From JANNOG01 sp031398915 (GTDB taxonomy: Bacteria > Actinomycetota > Actinomycetes > Actinomycetales > JBBAYJ01): a DNA stretch of 64,000 bases. Shown here piece after piece: positions 44,565-52,445 of the stretch (position 1 is the first letter of the stretch; the number at the start of each line of letters is the position of its first letter). A model generated the notes under the pieces. It worked only from the letters and a program-made list of their open reading frames with translations, ran no database searches and was not told where the DNA came from. The stretch lies in contig JANNOG010000032.1 in assembly GCA_031398915.1 (NCBI GenBank), forward strand, positions 1 through 64,000. The letters run 5' to 3'. Made by a program: the position numbers and the translations under genes.

Positions 44565-44583
44565 CAAGGTTTGGCTTACCTAA
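44565..44583. promoter_or_regulatory. IdeR/DtxR-type iron box upstream of the epimerase-fbpAB operon
   Basis: CAAGGTTTGGCTTACCTAA matches the DtxR/IdeR consensus TTAGGTTAGGCTAACCTAA at 15 of 19 positions. It lies where the -35 region of the promoter would be, so bound repressor would block RNA polymerase. It also touches the MFS stop codon. Confidence 0.6.
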
Positions 44584-45795
44584 CTAGACGGTCGTGGTCA
44601 TTGTCGGAGTCGGCGTGTGCTGCTGCGCGTCGGCCACACCCTCGGCCACGCCCGCGGCTCGGGGCAGGGTGAGCAGCAGGACGAACGTGACGATCCCGAG
44701 CACCGTCGAGAAGGCGGGAAGGGCGAGCACCCCCAGGGTGTCGACGACCACGCCGCCGACCAGACCGGACAGGCCCGCGCCCAGGAAGATCGCCGACGCG
44801 TTGAGCGAGAGCAGGAGGCCGCCGTGGGGCCCGCGAGCCAGCAGCAGGTTCTGGACGGCGGGGTTGACCATCCAGGTGAAGACGCTCCAGACGAACAGCG
44901 CGACGGCGGCACCCGCGACGGTGGTCGTGGTCAGTGGCAGGGTCGCGACCATGAGGACGAATCCGACGAACGCGACGACCAGCGTGGGCATGCTGCCGAA
45001 GCGGTCCGTCGCCCGCCCGCCTGCCGCGTTGCCGATTAGCGCCCCCAGACCGTAGCCACCCAGCACGATCCCGATCGCTGTCGGACCGGCGTCCGCCGAG
45101 GCGACGACCAGGGGAACCACGTAGATGTAGACCGCCATCGTCGCCAGCACCCCCAGCACCGTCATCGCCAGGATGGTCAGCACCTGACGATCGGCGGCGA
45201 CGGCGAATCGGGTGCGCAGGCCGACCGGCGGTGGTGCCGGGACCCGGGGCAGCACGAGGCGGATCACGCCCGCGGCCACGACGGCGACGACGGCGATGAC
45301 GGCGAAGACGCCGCCGAATCCGATCGCCCCACTGAGCACGCTGCCGACCGGCACGCCGATGAACAACGCCACGGTCAGTCCCGAGAACACCAGCGAGACC
45401 GCACGACCGCCGCGTGCCGGCCCGAGCAGGGTGGCTGCCACGGCGGTGGCTCCGGGGGTGTACACCGAGGCGCCGATCGCCGCGATCACCCGCCCGGCCA
45501 GTACCAACGGATAGGTCGTCGCCACCGCGGACACGGCGGTACCGGCAGCCAGCACCAGCAGCGCCACGATGAGCAGGGTCCGGCGCTCCCACCTGCCGGT
45601 CAGCGTCGCCACGATGGGCGCAGCGACCGCATAGGTCAGCGCGAACACCGTGGCCAGCTGGCCGGCCTGGGCCAGGGTGACGTCGAGCGATTCGGCGACG
45701 GCAGGCAGGATACCCGAGATGACATAGGTCGTCGAGCCGACCGCGAAGGACCCCGAGGGCGAGCAGGTAGGGGCGGATCGACACGGGCGGCTCAT
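44584..45795 (-). CDS. MFS transporter (DHA1-like) with a probable N-terminal frameshift
   Basis: A 403-residue major facilitator of the drug-efflux type, with about 12 helices and the motif-A-like loop LTGRWERRTLLIVALLVLA after helix 2. The first 15 residues of the present frame (MSRPCRSAPTCSPSG) are not membrane-like. In the next frame a GTG at 45784 gives VSIRPYLLALG, which joins in register to SFAVGSTTYVISG if one G of the GGGG at 45751-45754 is removed. That would restore a normal first helix. As read, an in-frame ATG at 45795 may still start a protein with a damaged helix 1. The substrate is unknown. It lies between the iron operon and the flippase-GT2 gene. Confidence 0.78.
   Translation of the reverse strand: MSRPCRSAPTCSPSGSFAVGSTTYVISGILPAVAESLDVTLAQAGQLATVFALTYAVAAPIVATLTGRWERRTLLIVALLVLAAGTAVSAVATTYPLVLAGRVIAAIGASVYTPGATAVAATLLGPARGGRAVSLVFSGLTVALFIGVPVGSVLSGAIGFGGVFAVIAVVAVVAAGVIRLVLPRVPAPPPVGLRTRFAVAADRQVLTILAMTVLGVLATMAVYIYVVPLVVASADAGPTAIGIVLGGYGLGALIGNAAGGRATDRFGSMPTLVVAFVGFVLMVATLPLTTTTVAGAAVALFVWSVFTWMVNPAVQNLLLARGPHGGLLLSLNASAIFLGAGLSGLVGGVVVDTLGVLALPAFSTVLGIVTFVLLLTLPRAAGVAEGVADAQQHTPTPTMTTTV
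45751..45754 (-). other. Likely +1 frameshift site (G4 run) in the MFS gene
   Basis: On the minus strand CTCGGGGTCC should read CTCGGGTCC to join the two family-like frames. It could be a true mutation, phase variation at a short homopolymer or a sequencing error. Confidence 0.55.
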
Positions 45796-45868
45796 CTCGT
45801 CGAGGGGTGGCGCTGATCGTGGCAACGACTGCACCCGACGGGTTTCTTCCATCCGGTTCCGGGCACGG

Positions 45869-47701
45869 ATGACGCCAGCGCCGCGGCCTCGGTGCAACGA
45901 TGCCCGCGTGCGTCTGGGAGATGGCGGTGGTCAACGTCCACCGAGGCGGTCGGTGTCGCGCCCGGCGGTCGTGGTCGCCTCGATCGCACTGCTGGTGGCA
46001 GTGGCGGTGATCGCAGTCGGCGTGGACTCCACCGCGTTGACCGACGGGGCGCGCGCCCTGGTGTCGGAGCCGTTGTTGCCCGTGGCCCTCGTGGTGTTCG
46101 GGGTCGGATTCTGGCTGCGGGCCCTGGTGTGGGCACGCCTGGTACCGGGGTTGTCGACGTCCATGGCCTGGGCCGCGGTACACGTCTCGCTGCTGGGCAA
46201 CCACCTGCTCCCACTGCGCCTGGGTGAGGGCCTGCGGGTGTGGTCGGTCGTCCGGCGAGCTGCTGTCCCGGTACAGGTGGCCACCGCGTCGGTGATCACC
46301 CTTCGGGCGGCCGACGTGATGACTCTGTTGGGCCTGGCCGCCGGGGCCGGAGTGTGGGTTCTCGGCGACGCAGCCTCCGTCGTCGGGAATGGTGCGTCCT
46401 GGGTGGTCGTCACCGTGGCTGTCGCGGGGCTGGTGGCGTTCGGTGCGGGTGCCGGGTGGATCCTGCTGCTGCGCCGCAGGGACCGGGCTCGTGGGCTGCC
46501 CGCGAGCGTGCGGGTGCCCGGTCCGGTACTGGTGACCGCAACCGCCGTGGGGTGGGTGCTGGAGGCCGGTCTGGTGTTCGTCGTGGCCCGCGCGGGCGGC
46601 GTCGAGGTCGGCTTGGGTGCCGCCCTGCTCGTGTCGTGTGCCGCAGTGTTGGCTCAGGTGGTGGCGATCACGCCGGGGGGATTCGGGACATACGAGGCCG
46701 GTGCGGTGGCCGCCTGGCTGCTGGTCGGCGTCGACCCGGCGACCGGCCTGGCACTGGCACTGCTCACGCACGCGTCGAGCACCCTGTACGCCGTGGCCAC
46801 CGGTGCGGTGGCGATCTTCTGGCCGGCACCGGGCGAGTTCGGCCTGCTGCGACTGCCGCGGGTGGTCTCATCGGCCGCGGCGCCGGTCGTCGATGCCCCC
46901 GATGCCCCCGTCGTGCTGATCCTGCCCGCTCACGACGAGGTGGAATCCGTATCCGCCGTCGTGGCCAGGGCACCCGTCGCGGTGGGTTCGCACCCGCTGA
47001 TCGTCGTGGTGGTCGACGACGGCTCGAGCGACGCGACGGCGGATGTCGCCCGGGCCGCAGGGGCCGTCGTGGTCGCCCACGAGAAGAACCTGGGGTTGGG
47101 GGCCGCTGTCCGGACCGGGTTCGCCTGGGCGCGGACACAGCACCCTGCTGCGGTGGTGTTCTGCGACGCCGACGGCGAGTACGCGCCCGAAGAGGTCGGA
47201 CGTCTGGTCTCCCCGATTCTGGCGGGCACCGCCGACTACGTGGTCGGGTCGAGGTTCGCGGGCGACATCCACCACATGCACCCACATCGCCGGCTGGGCA
47301 ATCGGGTCCTCACCCGTTGGGTGCAGTGGTTGGCACGTCGACGCGACATCACCGACGCCCAGAGCGGCTATCGGGCACTGTCCCCGGCCGCGACCGCCGA
47401 CGCCGAGATCGTGCACGACTACAACTACGCCCAAGTCCTGACGCTGGACCTGCTGGCCAAGGGCTATCGCTACGCCGAGGTGCCGATCAGCTACCGGTTC
47501 CGGGCGACCGGGCGTTCGTTCGTCCGGCTCGGGCGCTATCTACGCATGGTCGTGCCGGCCGTCCACCGCGAACTGAATCACGCGAACAATCCCTCTCCGA
47601 GGAAGCCGTCGGAGTCCGTCACCCCGGGCAGCGCGAAGAAGAACCCGCCGCCCTCCGGTCGGATGTACTCCTCCAGCGGTTCTCCGTTGAGGCGTGCCTG
47701 A
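45869..47701 (+). CDS. Fusion of a flippase-like integral membrane domain (LPG-synthase TM/UPF0104) and a GT2 glycosyltransferase
   Basis: A 610-residue fusion. Residues 30-320 form about eight helices with the UPF0104/AglD hallmark LLGNHLLPLRLGEGLRV (about 108-124) and ITPGGFGTYEAGAVA. Residues 345-575 are a DPM-type GT2 domain, with LILPAHDEVESV, VVVVDDGSSDAT, FCDADGEYAPEE and SGYRALS. The pair would make and move a polyprenyl-phosphate sugar. The last 40 residues (from NHANNPSPRK) read through the antisense end of efeB, a 124-bp convergent overlap. The ATG at 45869 is my start; a GTG at 45908 is possible. Confidence 0.82.
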   Translation: MTPAPRPRCNDARVRLGDGGGQRPPRRSVSRPAVVVASIALLVAVAVIAVGVDSTALTDGARALVSEPLLPVALVVFGVGFWLRALVWARLVPGLSTSMAWAAVHVSLLGNHLLPLRLGEGLRVWSVVRRAAVPVQVATASVITLRAADVMTLLGLAAGAGVWVLGDAASVVGNGASWVVVTVAVAGLVAFGAGAGWILLLRRRDRARGLPASVRVPGPVLVTATAVGWVLEAGLVFVVARAGGVEVGLGAALLVSCAAVLAQVVAITPGGFGTYEAGAVAAWLLVGVDPATGLALALLTHASSTLYAVATGAVAIFWPAPGEFGLLRLPRVVSSAAAPVVDAPDAPVVLILPAHDEVESVSAVVARAPVAVGSHPLIVVVVDDGSSDATADVARAAGAVVVAHEKNLGLGAAVRTGFAWARTQHPAAVVFCDADGEYAPEEVGRLVSPILAGTADYVVGSRFAGDIHHMHPHRRLGNRVLTRWVQWLARRRDITDAQSGYRALSPAATADAEIVHDYNYAQVLTLDLLAKGYRYAEVPISYRFRATGRSFVRLGRYLRMVVPAVHRELNHANNPSPRKPSESVTPGSAKKNPPPSGRMYSSSGSPLRRA

Positions 47702-48864
47702 ACAGCCAAGAAGCCGCGCTCCAGGCTCCGCTGGTAGGACACGAAGGCGAGGCCCTGGTCGAGTTGCCCGGCCCGGTCGAACCCCCGGCTGTACGAGAAC
47801 CCACGACGGAACATCAGTGAGTCCGCGGTGGCGGCGGTGCGTGGGTTGGCCAACCGGATGTGGGCGTCCAACGGGGTGCGCGCGCCGTTCGGGTCGTCGC
47901 TGTAATCGGGGGCCTCGTCCTCCGCGTCGCCGCCCAGTGGCGCGCCCGAGACCTTGTGTCGGCCCATGATCGCCTCTTGTTCGGACAGCCGAGTCCGGTC
48001 CCAGAACTCCACCAGCATGCGGATCATCCGCACCGCCTGGTAAGACCCGTTCCGCGCCCATTCGGGCTCGCCGGCGTCGACATCGTCCGCGTTCAGCCAC
48101 ACGTATCGGGACATGACGTCGCTGTCGTCGGCCGCGAGGTTGGAGGTGCCGTCCTTGAAGCCCATCAGGTTGCGCGGCGCCCCGGCGCCCACGGCTGGTG
48201 AGGTACCGCGGGTGTAACCGTCCACCAGCCACGCGAGGACCAAGGAGTCCCGGGTCCGGCGCATCAGCTGGCGGATCGCGAACAACAGGGTGTCCGGGTG
48301 TTCGGCCTCCAGCGTGACCAGCACGTCCCCGTGCGAGCGCTCCGGGTCCAGTCGGTCGTTGGCCAGGTACGGCATCTCGACCAGCTCACGAGGCTTGCGA
48401 TCGGCCAGACCGAAACGGTCGTCGAACAACGATGCGCCGACACTGACCACGATCGAGAGGTTGTCGGCCGGTGGGGTGAGGCCCAGCACGCCCGAGTCTG
48501 CCGGGGGATAGGCCTCATCGCGGGTGGTGATCGGCTCACCCGACATCAGGGTCCGAATCTCGTCGCTGAGGTCGCGCAGGCACGCGCGCAGGCCCTCCTC
48601 GTCGCGTGCGACACAGCGAAATGCCGCCATGAGCCCCAGCGCGGGCACCGGCGCCGCCGTGATTCCCGGTTGGGTGTCGCCGAAGAAGTCCACGAACCGG
48701 ACCGGGTGTACCGGATGGGCGCCGACCTCGACTCCGACGACCGTCGTGTCGGAGGCGGCCGAGCACCCGGCGAGGGCAGCCGCGGCGCCCACCGCGCCGA
48801 CCGCCCCGCCCGCGCCCGCCAGGAACGACCGACGTGACGGCGCCTCAGGCGAGGCCGAGGACAC
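47578..48864 (-). CDS. efeB: Tat-exported DyP-type heme peroxidase EfeB
   Basis: A 428-residue deferrochelatase/peroxidase. The Tat signal RRSFLAG (residues 11-17) is followed by a hydrophobic run and an LAGC lipobox-like motif. The DyP distal motif GFKDG has Asp238, and the proximal heme ligand is His335 in DAHIRLANPR. EfeB works outside the membrane, oxidising Fe2+ or releasing iron from heme. The GTG at 48864 overlaps efeO by 20 bp, so they form an efeOB unit. The gene end overlaps the opposite flippase-GT2 gene by 124 bp. Confidence 0.93.
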   Translation of the reverse strand: MSSASPEAPSRRSFLAGAGGAVGAVGAAAALAGCSAASDTTVVGVEVGAHPVHPVRFVDFFGDTQPGITAAPVPALGLMAAFRCVARDEEGLRACLRDLSDEIRTLMSGEPITTRDEAYPPADSGVLGLTPPADNLSIVVSVGASLFDDRFGLADRKPRELVEMPYLANDRLDPERSHGDVLVTLEAEHPDTLLFAIRQLMRRTRDSLVLAWLVDGYTRGTSPAVGAGAPRNLMGFKDGTSNLAADDSDVMSRYVWLNADDVDAGEPEWARNGSYQAVRMIRMLVEFWDRTRLSEQEAIMGRHKVSGAPLGGDAEDEAPDYSDDPNGARTPLDAHIRLANPRTAATADSLMFRRGFSYSRGFDRAGQLDQGLAFVSYQRSLERGFLAVQARLNGEPLEEYIRPEGGGFFFALPGVTDSDGFLGEGLFA

Positions 48865-49891
48865 CGGCTACCTGTGACGTCTGCTCGGACAGCGCGGCCA
48901 ACTGGGCGGCGAGTGAGTCCACCGTGGCTTGGTCGATCGTGGGTTCGGGGCAGCGCGGCGACGGGAACTGGTTGTCGGGTAGGCAGTAGGGCTGCCAACC
49001 GTCGCCGTCACGGAAGGGTTCGAGGGTGGCGAACAACTCATCGAAGCCGGCGTCGATGTCGGCCAGCAGTTGCGGGTCCGCCGCTTCGAGAGCGGGTCGG
49101 AGAGCGTCGATACCGGCCTGAGATCCTTCGAGGTTGGCGGCGAATGCCCAGAAGTCGGTCTTGGAATAGCGCTCCTCCTCACCCGTGATCTTGCCGAGCG
49201 ACACCTCCTCGATCAGTTCGGAGGCACCGACCGGGATGGCGGCGGGCGGGATCTCGATCTCGGCCAGCTCGGTCTGCAGGGTCTGGAGGTCGGCGTCGAG
49301 CTGGTCGGCGAATTCCGCACCGCCCTCGGTGGTCTCGAGTTCGAAGATCAGGTACTCCAGACGATGCCACCCGGTGAAATCGGGATCGTCCACCCCGGCG
49401 AAGTCGTCGACCCGTGAGTCCAGTGAGCCGTCCAGTTCCTCCACCAGCCCCGCGATGGGTTCGATGTGTTCCCAGCCCACCCGGGAGGGGGCATAGGCGG
49501 CCTGCGCCGCGGGCACGTCACCGGCGCGCACGGCATCCGTCAGCACTCGCGTACCGGTGATGGTCAGTTCGACCTGCTCACTCACGTAGCCGGTGTACTC
49601 CTCGACGGCCGCGAGGATCAGTGGGTCGTCCGTTGCGGCGCTCAGGTCCTCCTCGGACAGCCCTGACCCGGAACCTGCCTCCGACCCGGTGGCCGAGCCG
49701 GTGGCCGAACTGACGCCGGACCCGGACCCGGACCCCGACCCGGACCCCGACCCGGATCCCGAACCAGCCTCCGACCCGGTGGCATCCAGGTTGCGGACGC
49801 TCGCCCCGTCGTCGCTGCAGGCCGCGAGACCGAGGGTGGCGCAGATCCCCACCACCATGATCGTGGGGAGCTTCGTGACGTGCTGTGACAT
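48845..49891 (-). CDS. efeO: Iron-uptake lipoprotein EfeO (M75/imelysin domain)
   Basis: A 348-residue extracytoplasmic iron-binding protein. The lipobox LAAC has Cys25. A Gly-Ser-rich linker follows, then the M75 domain with the HxxE iron motif in GWHRLEYLIF. The cupredoxin domain found at the N-terminus of enterobacterial EfeO is absent, as in many short EfeO proteins. The ATG at 49891 has GAGG eight bases upstream; an ATG at 49927 is in frame and directly beside the iron box. No efeU (FTR1) gene follows, so the inner-membrane step must use another channel, perhaps FbpB-FbpC. Confidence 0.92.
   Translation of the reverse strand: MSQHVTKLPTIMVVGICATLGLAACSDDGASVRNLDATGSEAGSGSGSGSGSGSGSGSGVSSATGSATGSEAGSGSGLSEEDLSAATDDPLILAAVEEYTGYVSEQVELTITGTRVLTDAVRAGDVPAAQAAYAPSRVGWEHIEPIAGLVEELDGSLDSRVDDFAGVDDPDFTGWHRLEYLIFELETTEGGAEFADQLDADLQTLQTELAEIEIPPAAIPVGASELIEEVSLGKITGEEERYSKTDFWAFAANLEGSQAGIDALRPALEAADPQLLADIDAGFDELFATLEPFRDGDGWQPYCLPDNQFPSPRCPEPTIDQATVDSLAAQLAALSEQTSQVAGVLGLA
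49716..49760 (-). repeat. 6-bp-period repeat coding a Gly-Ser linker in efeO
   Basis: Repeats of CCCGGA/CCCCGA type code an alternating SG run between the lipidated cysteine and the M75 domain. Such repeats can change length in steps of two residues. Confidence 0.75.
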
Positions 49892-49935
49892 GTGGTGGCC
49901 TCGCCCGATCCGTCGTCGATGAGTCATGAGGTAAG

Positions 49936-49954
49936 TAAGGCGAGCCTAGCCTAG
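49936..49954. promoter_or_regulatory. IdeR/DtxR-type iron box upstream of efeO
   Basis: TAAGGCGAGCCTAGCCTAG; its reverse complement matches TTAGGTTAGGCTAACCTAA at 14 of 19 positions. It stands in the short gap between the FAD oxidoreductase stop and efeOB. Confidence 0.6.
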
Positions 49955-49960
49955 TGTCGA

Positions 49961-51400
49961 CTAGTCCTGAACGACGTGTTCGGCGAATCGCGCCCGGGCG
50001 GCCAGCCAACCCCGGTCGTCGAAGGACCCGTCCGAGCGCAGGCAGTCGGCCGCGGCCCACGCCATGGCCAGTGCGTGATGGGTGTTGTCGTGGGCGAACA
50101 ACCCCTGGCGGCCGAAGGTCAACAGCCCCGGGAGGGCATCGACCTCGGCCAATGTGTCGTCCAGGGCACCGGCGTAGCCCAGCTCGTACACCGGGTACGC
50201 GTGGCGAATCCGCCGGACCACCGCCTCGATCACCCTGGGTAGCGGGAGTCCGGCGCCGCGCAGGGCGTTCGAGGCCGCCGCTGCCAACTCGCTGTCGGGT
50301 GCGCTCCACCACCGGTCGTCGACGTCGCACGGCAGCTCCGCGCACAGCACGCTGTGACGGCGTGGGTCCAAGGGTGAGTCCCGGTAGTTCGCCGGTTCGC
50401 TGATCCGGGTGATCGGCGTGTCGGCCGAGGGCAGGTAGTGCGCGTCGTACTCGGTGTAGCGGTGCGGCGCACCGGGCGATCGTGGCGATCGTTGCGCGGT
50501 GGACACCACCAGGTACACCAGCACCATCGAGCGGTGGCGCAGCGCGGGGGCTGGACGTCCCAGCAGCCGGGCCAGTGTGGTCACCGGCACGCTGGACCAC
50601 ACCCGGCTGGCTCGGATCCGGACGTCGGTCGAGGTCAGTTCCCAGGTTCGGGCCGATGTGGCGCGTAACGACCTGACCGGGCTGGCGAGCATCAGGTCGG
50701 CACCGGCGGCTGTTGCGGCCCGGCTCAATTCCTCCGCGATCCGGCCGAACCCTCCGGCGGGGTAGTAGAAGCTCCGGCTGGAGGCGTCCGCCCCAGCGGT
50801 GATCCGGCTCAGCAATTGCGCGGGCGAGGCGGCTGTGATTCGTCGTCGCGCCTGCTCACCGGCGATCCGGTCGGGTTCGACCCCCCAGATCTTGCGAGCG
50901 TAGGGAAAGTAGAACTCCCGTCCCATGACCGTGCCCAGACCGGTGCTGACGTGTTCGGCGAACGTGGCGGAGCGCCGGGAGCGGGTGGCCGCCACAGCCG
51001 CGCTGGCGGCAGCCGATGCCAAGAAGCGCGGTGGCAGCGCACGGGCGAGGCCCATCGGGCGCAGCGGGAAGTCCACCCATCGGTCGAACAGCCTGATCCG
51101 ACCGTGGCGCGGGCGGGTCTGCAGCTCGTCACCGAGTAGCCGACGCAGGTCCGCCAGGATGGGCGCCGGTGTCGCCGGGTGCAGTCGGTGACTGCCGTGG
51201 TCGACCCGTACGCCGGCGACCTCGAAGGACGCACTCAACCCGCCGACGTACGAGCTACCGTCGAGGACGACCACCCGATGACCACGTCCCGCCAGCCGGT
51301 ACGCCGCGCCCAGTCCTGCGGGACCCGCACCGACGATCGCGACGTCGTAGTCGGTGTCCGCGGTGCCGCCCCTCGACGCCTCGTGATCGCTAGGCCGCAT
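49961..51400 (-). CDS. FAD-dependent amine-oxidase-like / UDP-galactopyranose mutase-like oxidoreductase
   Basis: A 479-residue flavoprotein. The dinucleotide motif IVGAGPAGLGAAYRLAGRGH starts near residue 20, followed by YVGGL and the FAD-contact block VDHGSHRLHPATP. The C-terminal FAD motif is GLLTFGRQGLFAHDNTHHAL. Homologues include protoporphyrinogen-oxidase-like, UGM-like and desaturase-like proteins often found beside glycosyltransferases. The ATG at 51400 overlaps the fbpC stop by 11 bp, so it forms an operon with the iron transporter ATPase. A role in envelope sugar synthesis is likely but not shown. Confidence 0.78.
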   Translation of the reverse strand: MRPSDHEASRGGTADTDYDVAIVGAGPAGLGAAYRLAGRGHRVVVLDGSSYVGGLSASFEVAGVRVDHGSHRLHPATPAPILADLRRLLGDELQTRPRHGRIRLFDRWVDFPLRPMGLARALPPRFLASAAASAAVAATRSRRSATFAEHVSTGLGTVMGREFYFPYARKIWGVEPDRIAGEQARRRITAASPAQLLSRITAGADASSRSFYYPAGGFGRIAEELSRAATAAGADLMLASPVRSLRATSARTWELTSTDVRIRASRVWSSVPVTTLARLLGRPAPALRHRSMVLVYLVVSTAQRSPRSPGAPHRYTEYDAHYLPSADTPITRISEPANYRDSPLDPRRHSVLCAELPCDVDDRWWSAPDSELAAAASNALRGAGLPLPRVIEAVVRRIRHAYPVYELGYAGALDDTLAEVDALPGLLTFGRQGLFAHDNTHHALAMAWAAADCLRSDGSFDDRGWLAARARFAEHVVQD

Positions 51401-52430
51401 GGGGGACGAGCACGCTGGCCGGCCCGTCGTAGTCGAGCCGCACCGCATCCCCAACCCGTGCGAGCGGCGCACCCGACATTCGGACTCTGACCCGCTGGTC
51501 GTCCAGCTGGACGGTGTAGCTGCAGTCGTGGCCGTAGAAGTCCACATGTGCGATCACCGCCCTGCCTCCGGGGCTGAGGCGGACGTGCTCGGGCCGCACC
51601 ACGACCCGGTCACCACGGCCCGCATCCACCGGGACTGCGCCGATCAGGGTCTCGACCTGCCGGCTTGCCGTGGTGCCGGCATCGGTCAGGGCGGGGGTGA
51701 GCGGCAGGAGATTGGCCTCGCCGACGAACGTCGCGACCCAGGCGTCCGAGGGCCGCGCGTACACCTCGGCCGGGGTGCCGGTCTGGCGGATGACCCCGTC
51801 ACGCATCACCGCGATGCGGTCGCCCACGACGAAGGCCTCCTCCTGGTCATGGGTGACGAAGACGCTGGTCATCCCCAGGCGCTTGAGCAATTCGAGGATC
51901 TCGGCCCTCACCCGTAGCCGCAACGTGGTGTCGAGCCCGGTGAACGGTTCGTCGAACAGCAGGATGCGCGGGCGCGGTGCGAGGGCTCGCGCCAAGGCGA
52001 CTCGCTGGGCCTGGCCACCCGACAGTTCGTGGGGACGCCGCTGCGCGAGGGGTCCGAGATCGACCATGTCGAGCGCCTCGGCGACTCGGCCGTCGCGAAT
52101 CTCGGCCCGGGTCAGCCCGTAGGCCACATTGGCGGCCACAGTGAGGTGGCCGAACAGCGCCGCATCCTGGAAGACCATGCCGATTCGCCGTCGCTGCGGG
52201 GCAACCACCCGGTGTGGCGTGGACAACGTCTCACCGTCCACCGTGATGGTCCCGGCGTCCGGTGATTCGAGGCCGGCGATCAGGCGTAGCGCCGTGGTCT
52301 TGCCGCAGCCGCTGGGTCCCAACAAGACCAGCGTGTCGCCCTCGTCGATGTCGAGGGAGCAACCCGCCAGTGCCTGGGTCGTGCCGAAGTGTTTGGTGAC
52401 ACCTGACACATGGACGAACGACTGAGTCAT
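51390..52430 (-). CDS. fbpC: Ferric-iron ABC transporter ATP-binding protein (FbpC type)
   Basis: A 346-residue CUT1/Fbp-type ATPase. Walker A GPSGCGKTT is at residues 38-46, the signature LSGGQ at 136-140, Walker B ILLFDEPFTGLD, and the H-loop VFVTHDQEEAF. The C-terminal 110 residues form a TOBE domain (VVRPEHVRLSPGGRAVI). AGGAGAGG is five bases before the ATG at 52430. It is the only ATPase in the region that could serve the fbpA-fbpB pair 8 kb away. Confidence 0.9.
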   Translation of the reverse strand: MTQSFVHVSGVTKHFGTTQALAGCSLDIDEGDTLVLLGPSGCGKTTALRLIAGLESPDAGTITVDGETLSTPHRVVAPQRRRIGMVFQDAALFGHLTVAANVAYGLTRAEIRDGRVAEALDMVDLGPLAQRRPHELSGGQAQRVALARALAPRPRILLFDEPFTGLDTTLRLRVRAEILELLKRLGMTSVFVTHDQEEAFVVGDRIAVMRDGVIRQTGTPAEVYARPSDAWVATFVGEANLLPLTPALTDAGTTASRQVETLIGAVPVDAGRGDRVVVRPEHVRLSPGGRAVIAHVDFYGHDCSYTVQLDDQRVRVRMSGAPLARVGDAVRLDYDGPASVLVPHAA

Positions 52431-52445
52431 GCAAGCCTCTCCTAA
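52427..52445. promoter_or_regulatory. Weak iron-box-like sequence at the fbpC start
   Basis: The minus strand reads TTAGGAGAGGCTTGCATGA, 13 of 19 against the IdeR consensus. One half is also the ribosome-binding site and the other covers the start codon, so the match may be chance. Confidence 0.25.

Noticed and set aside
44576..46771. A 731-codon minus-strand frame across the MFS gene and the start of the flippase-GT2 gene
   Set aside because: Only the short VSIRPYLLALG stretch is family-like, explained by the MFS frameshift. The rest is shadow.
52427..52445. Third iron box at fbpC as strong evidence
   Set aside because: The 13/19 match is built from a ribosome-binding site and a start codon, so it is listed only as weak.
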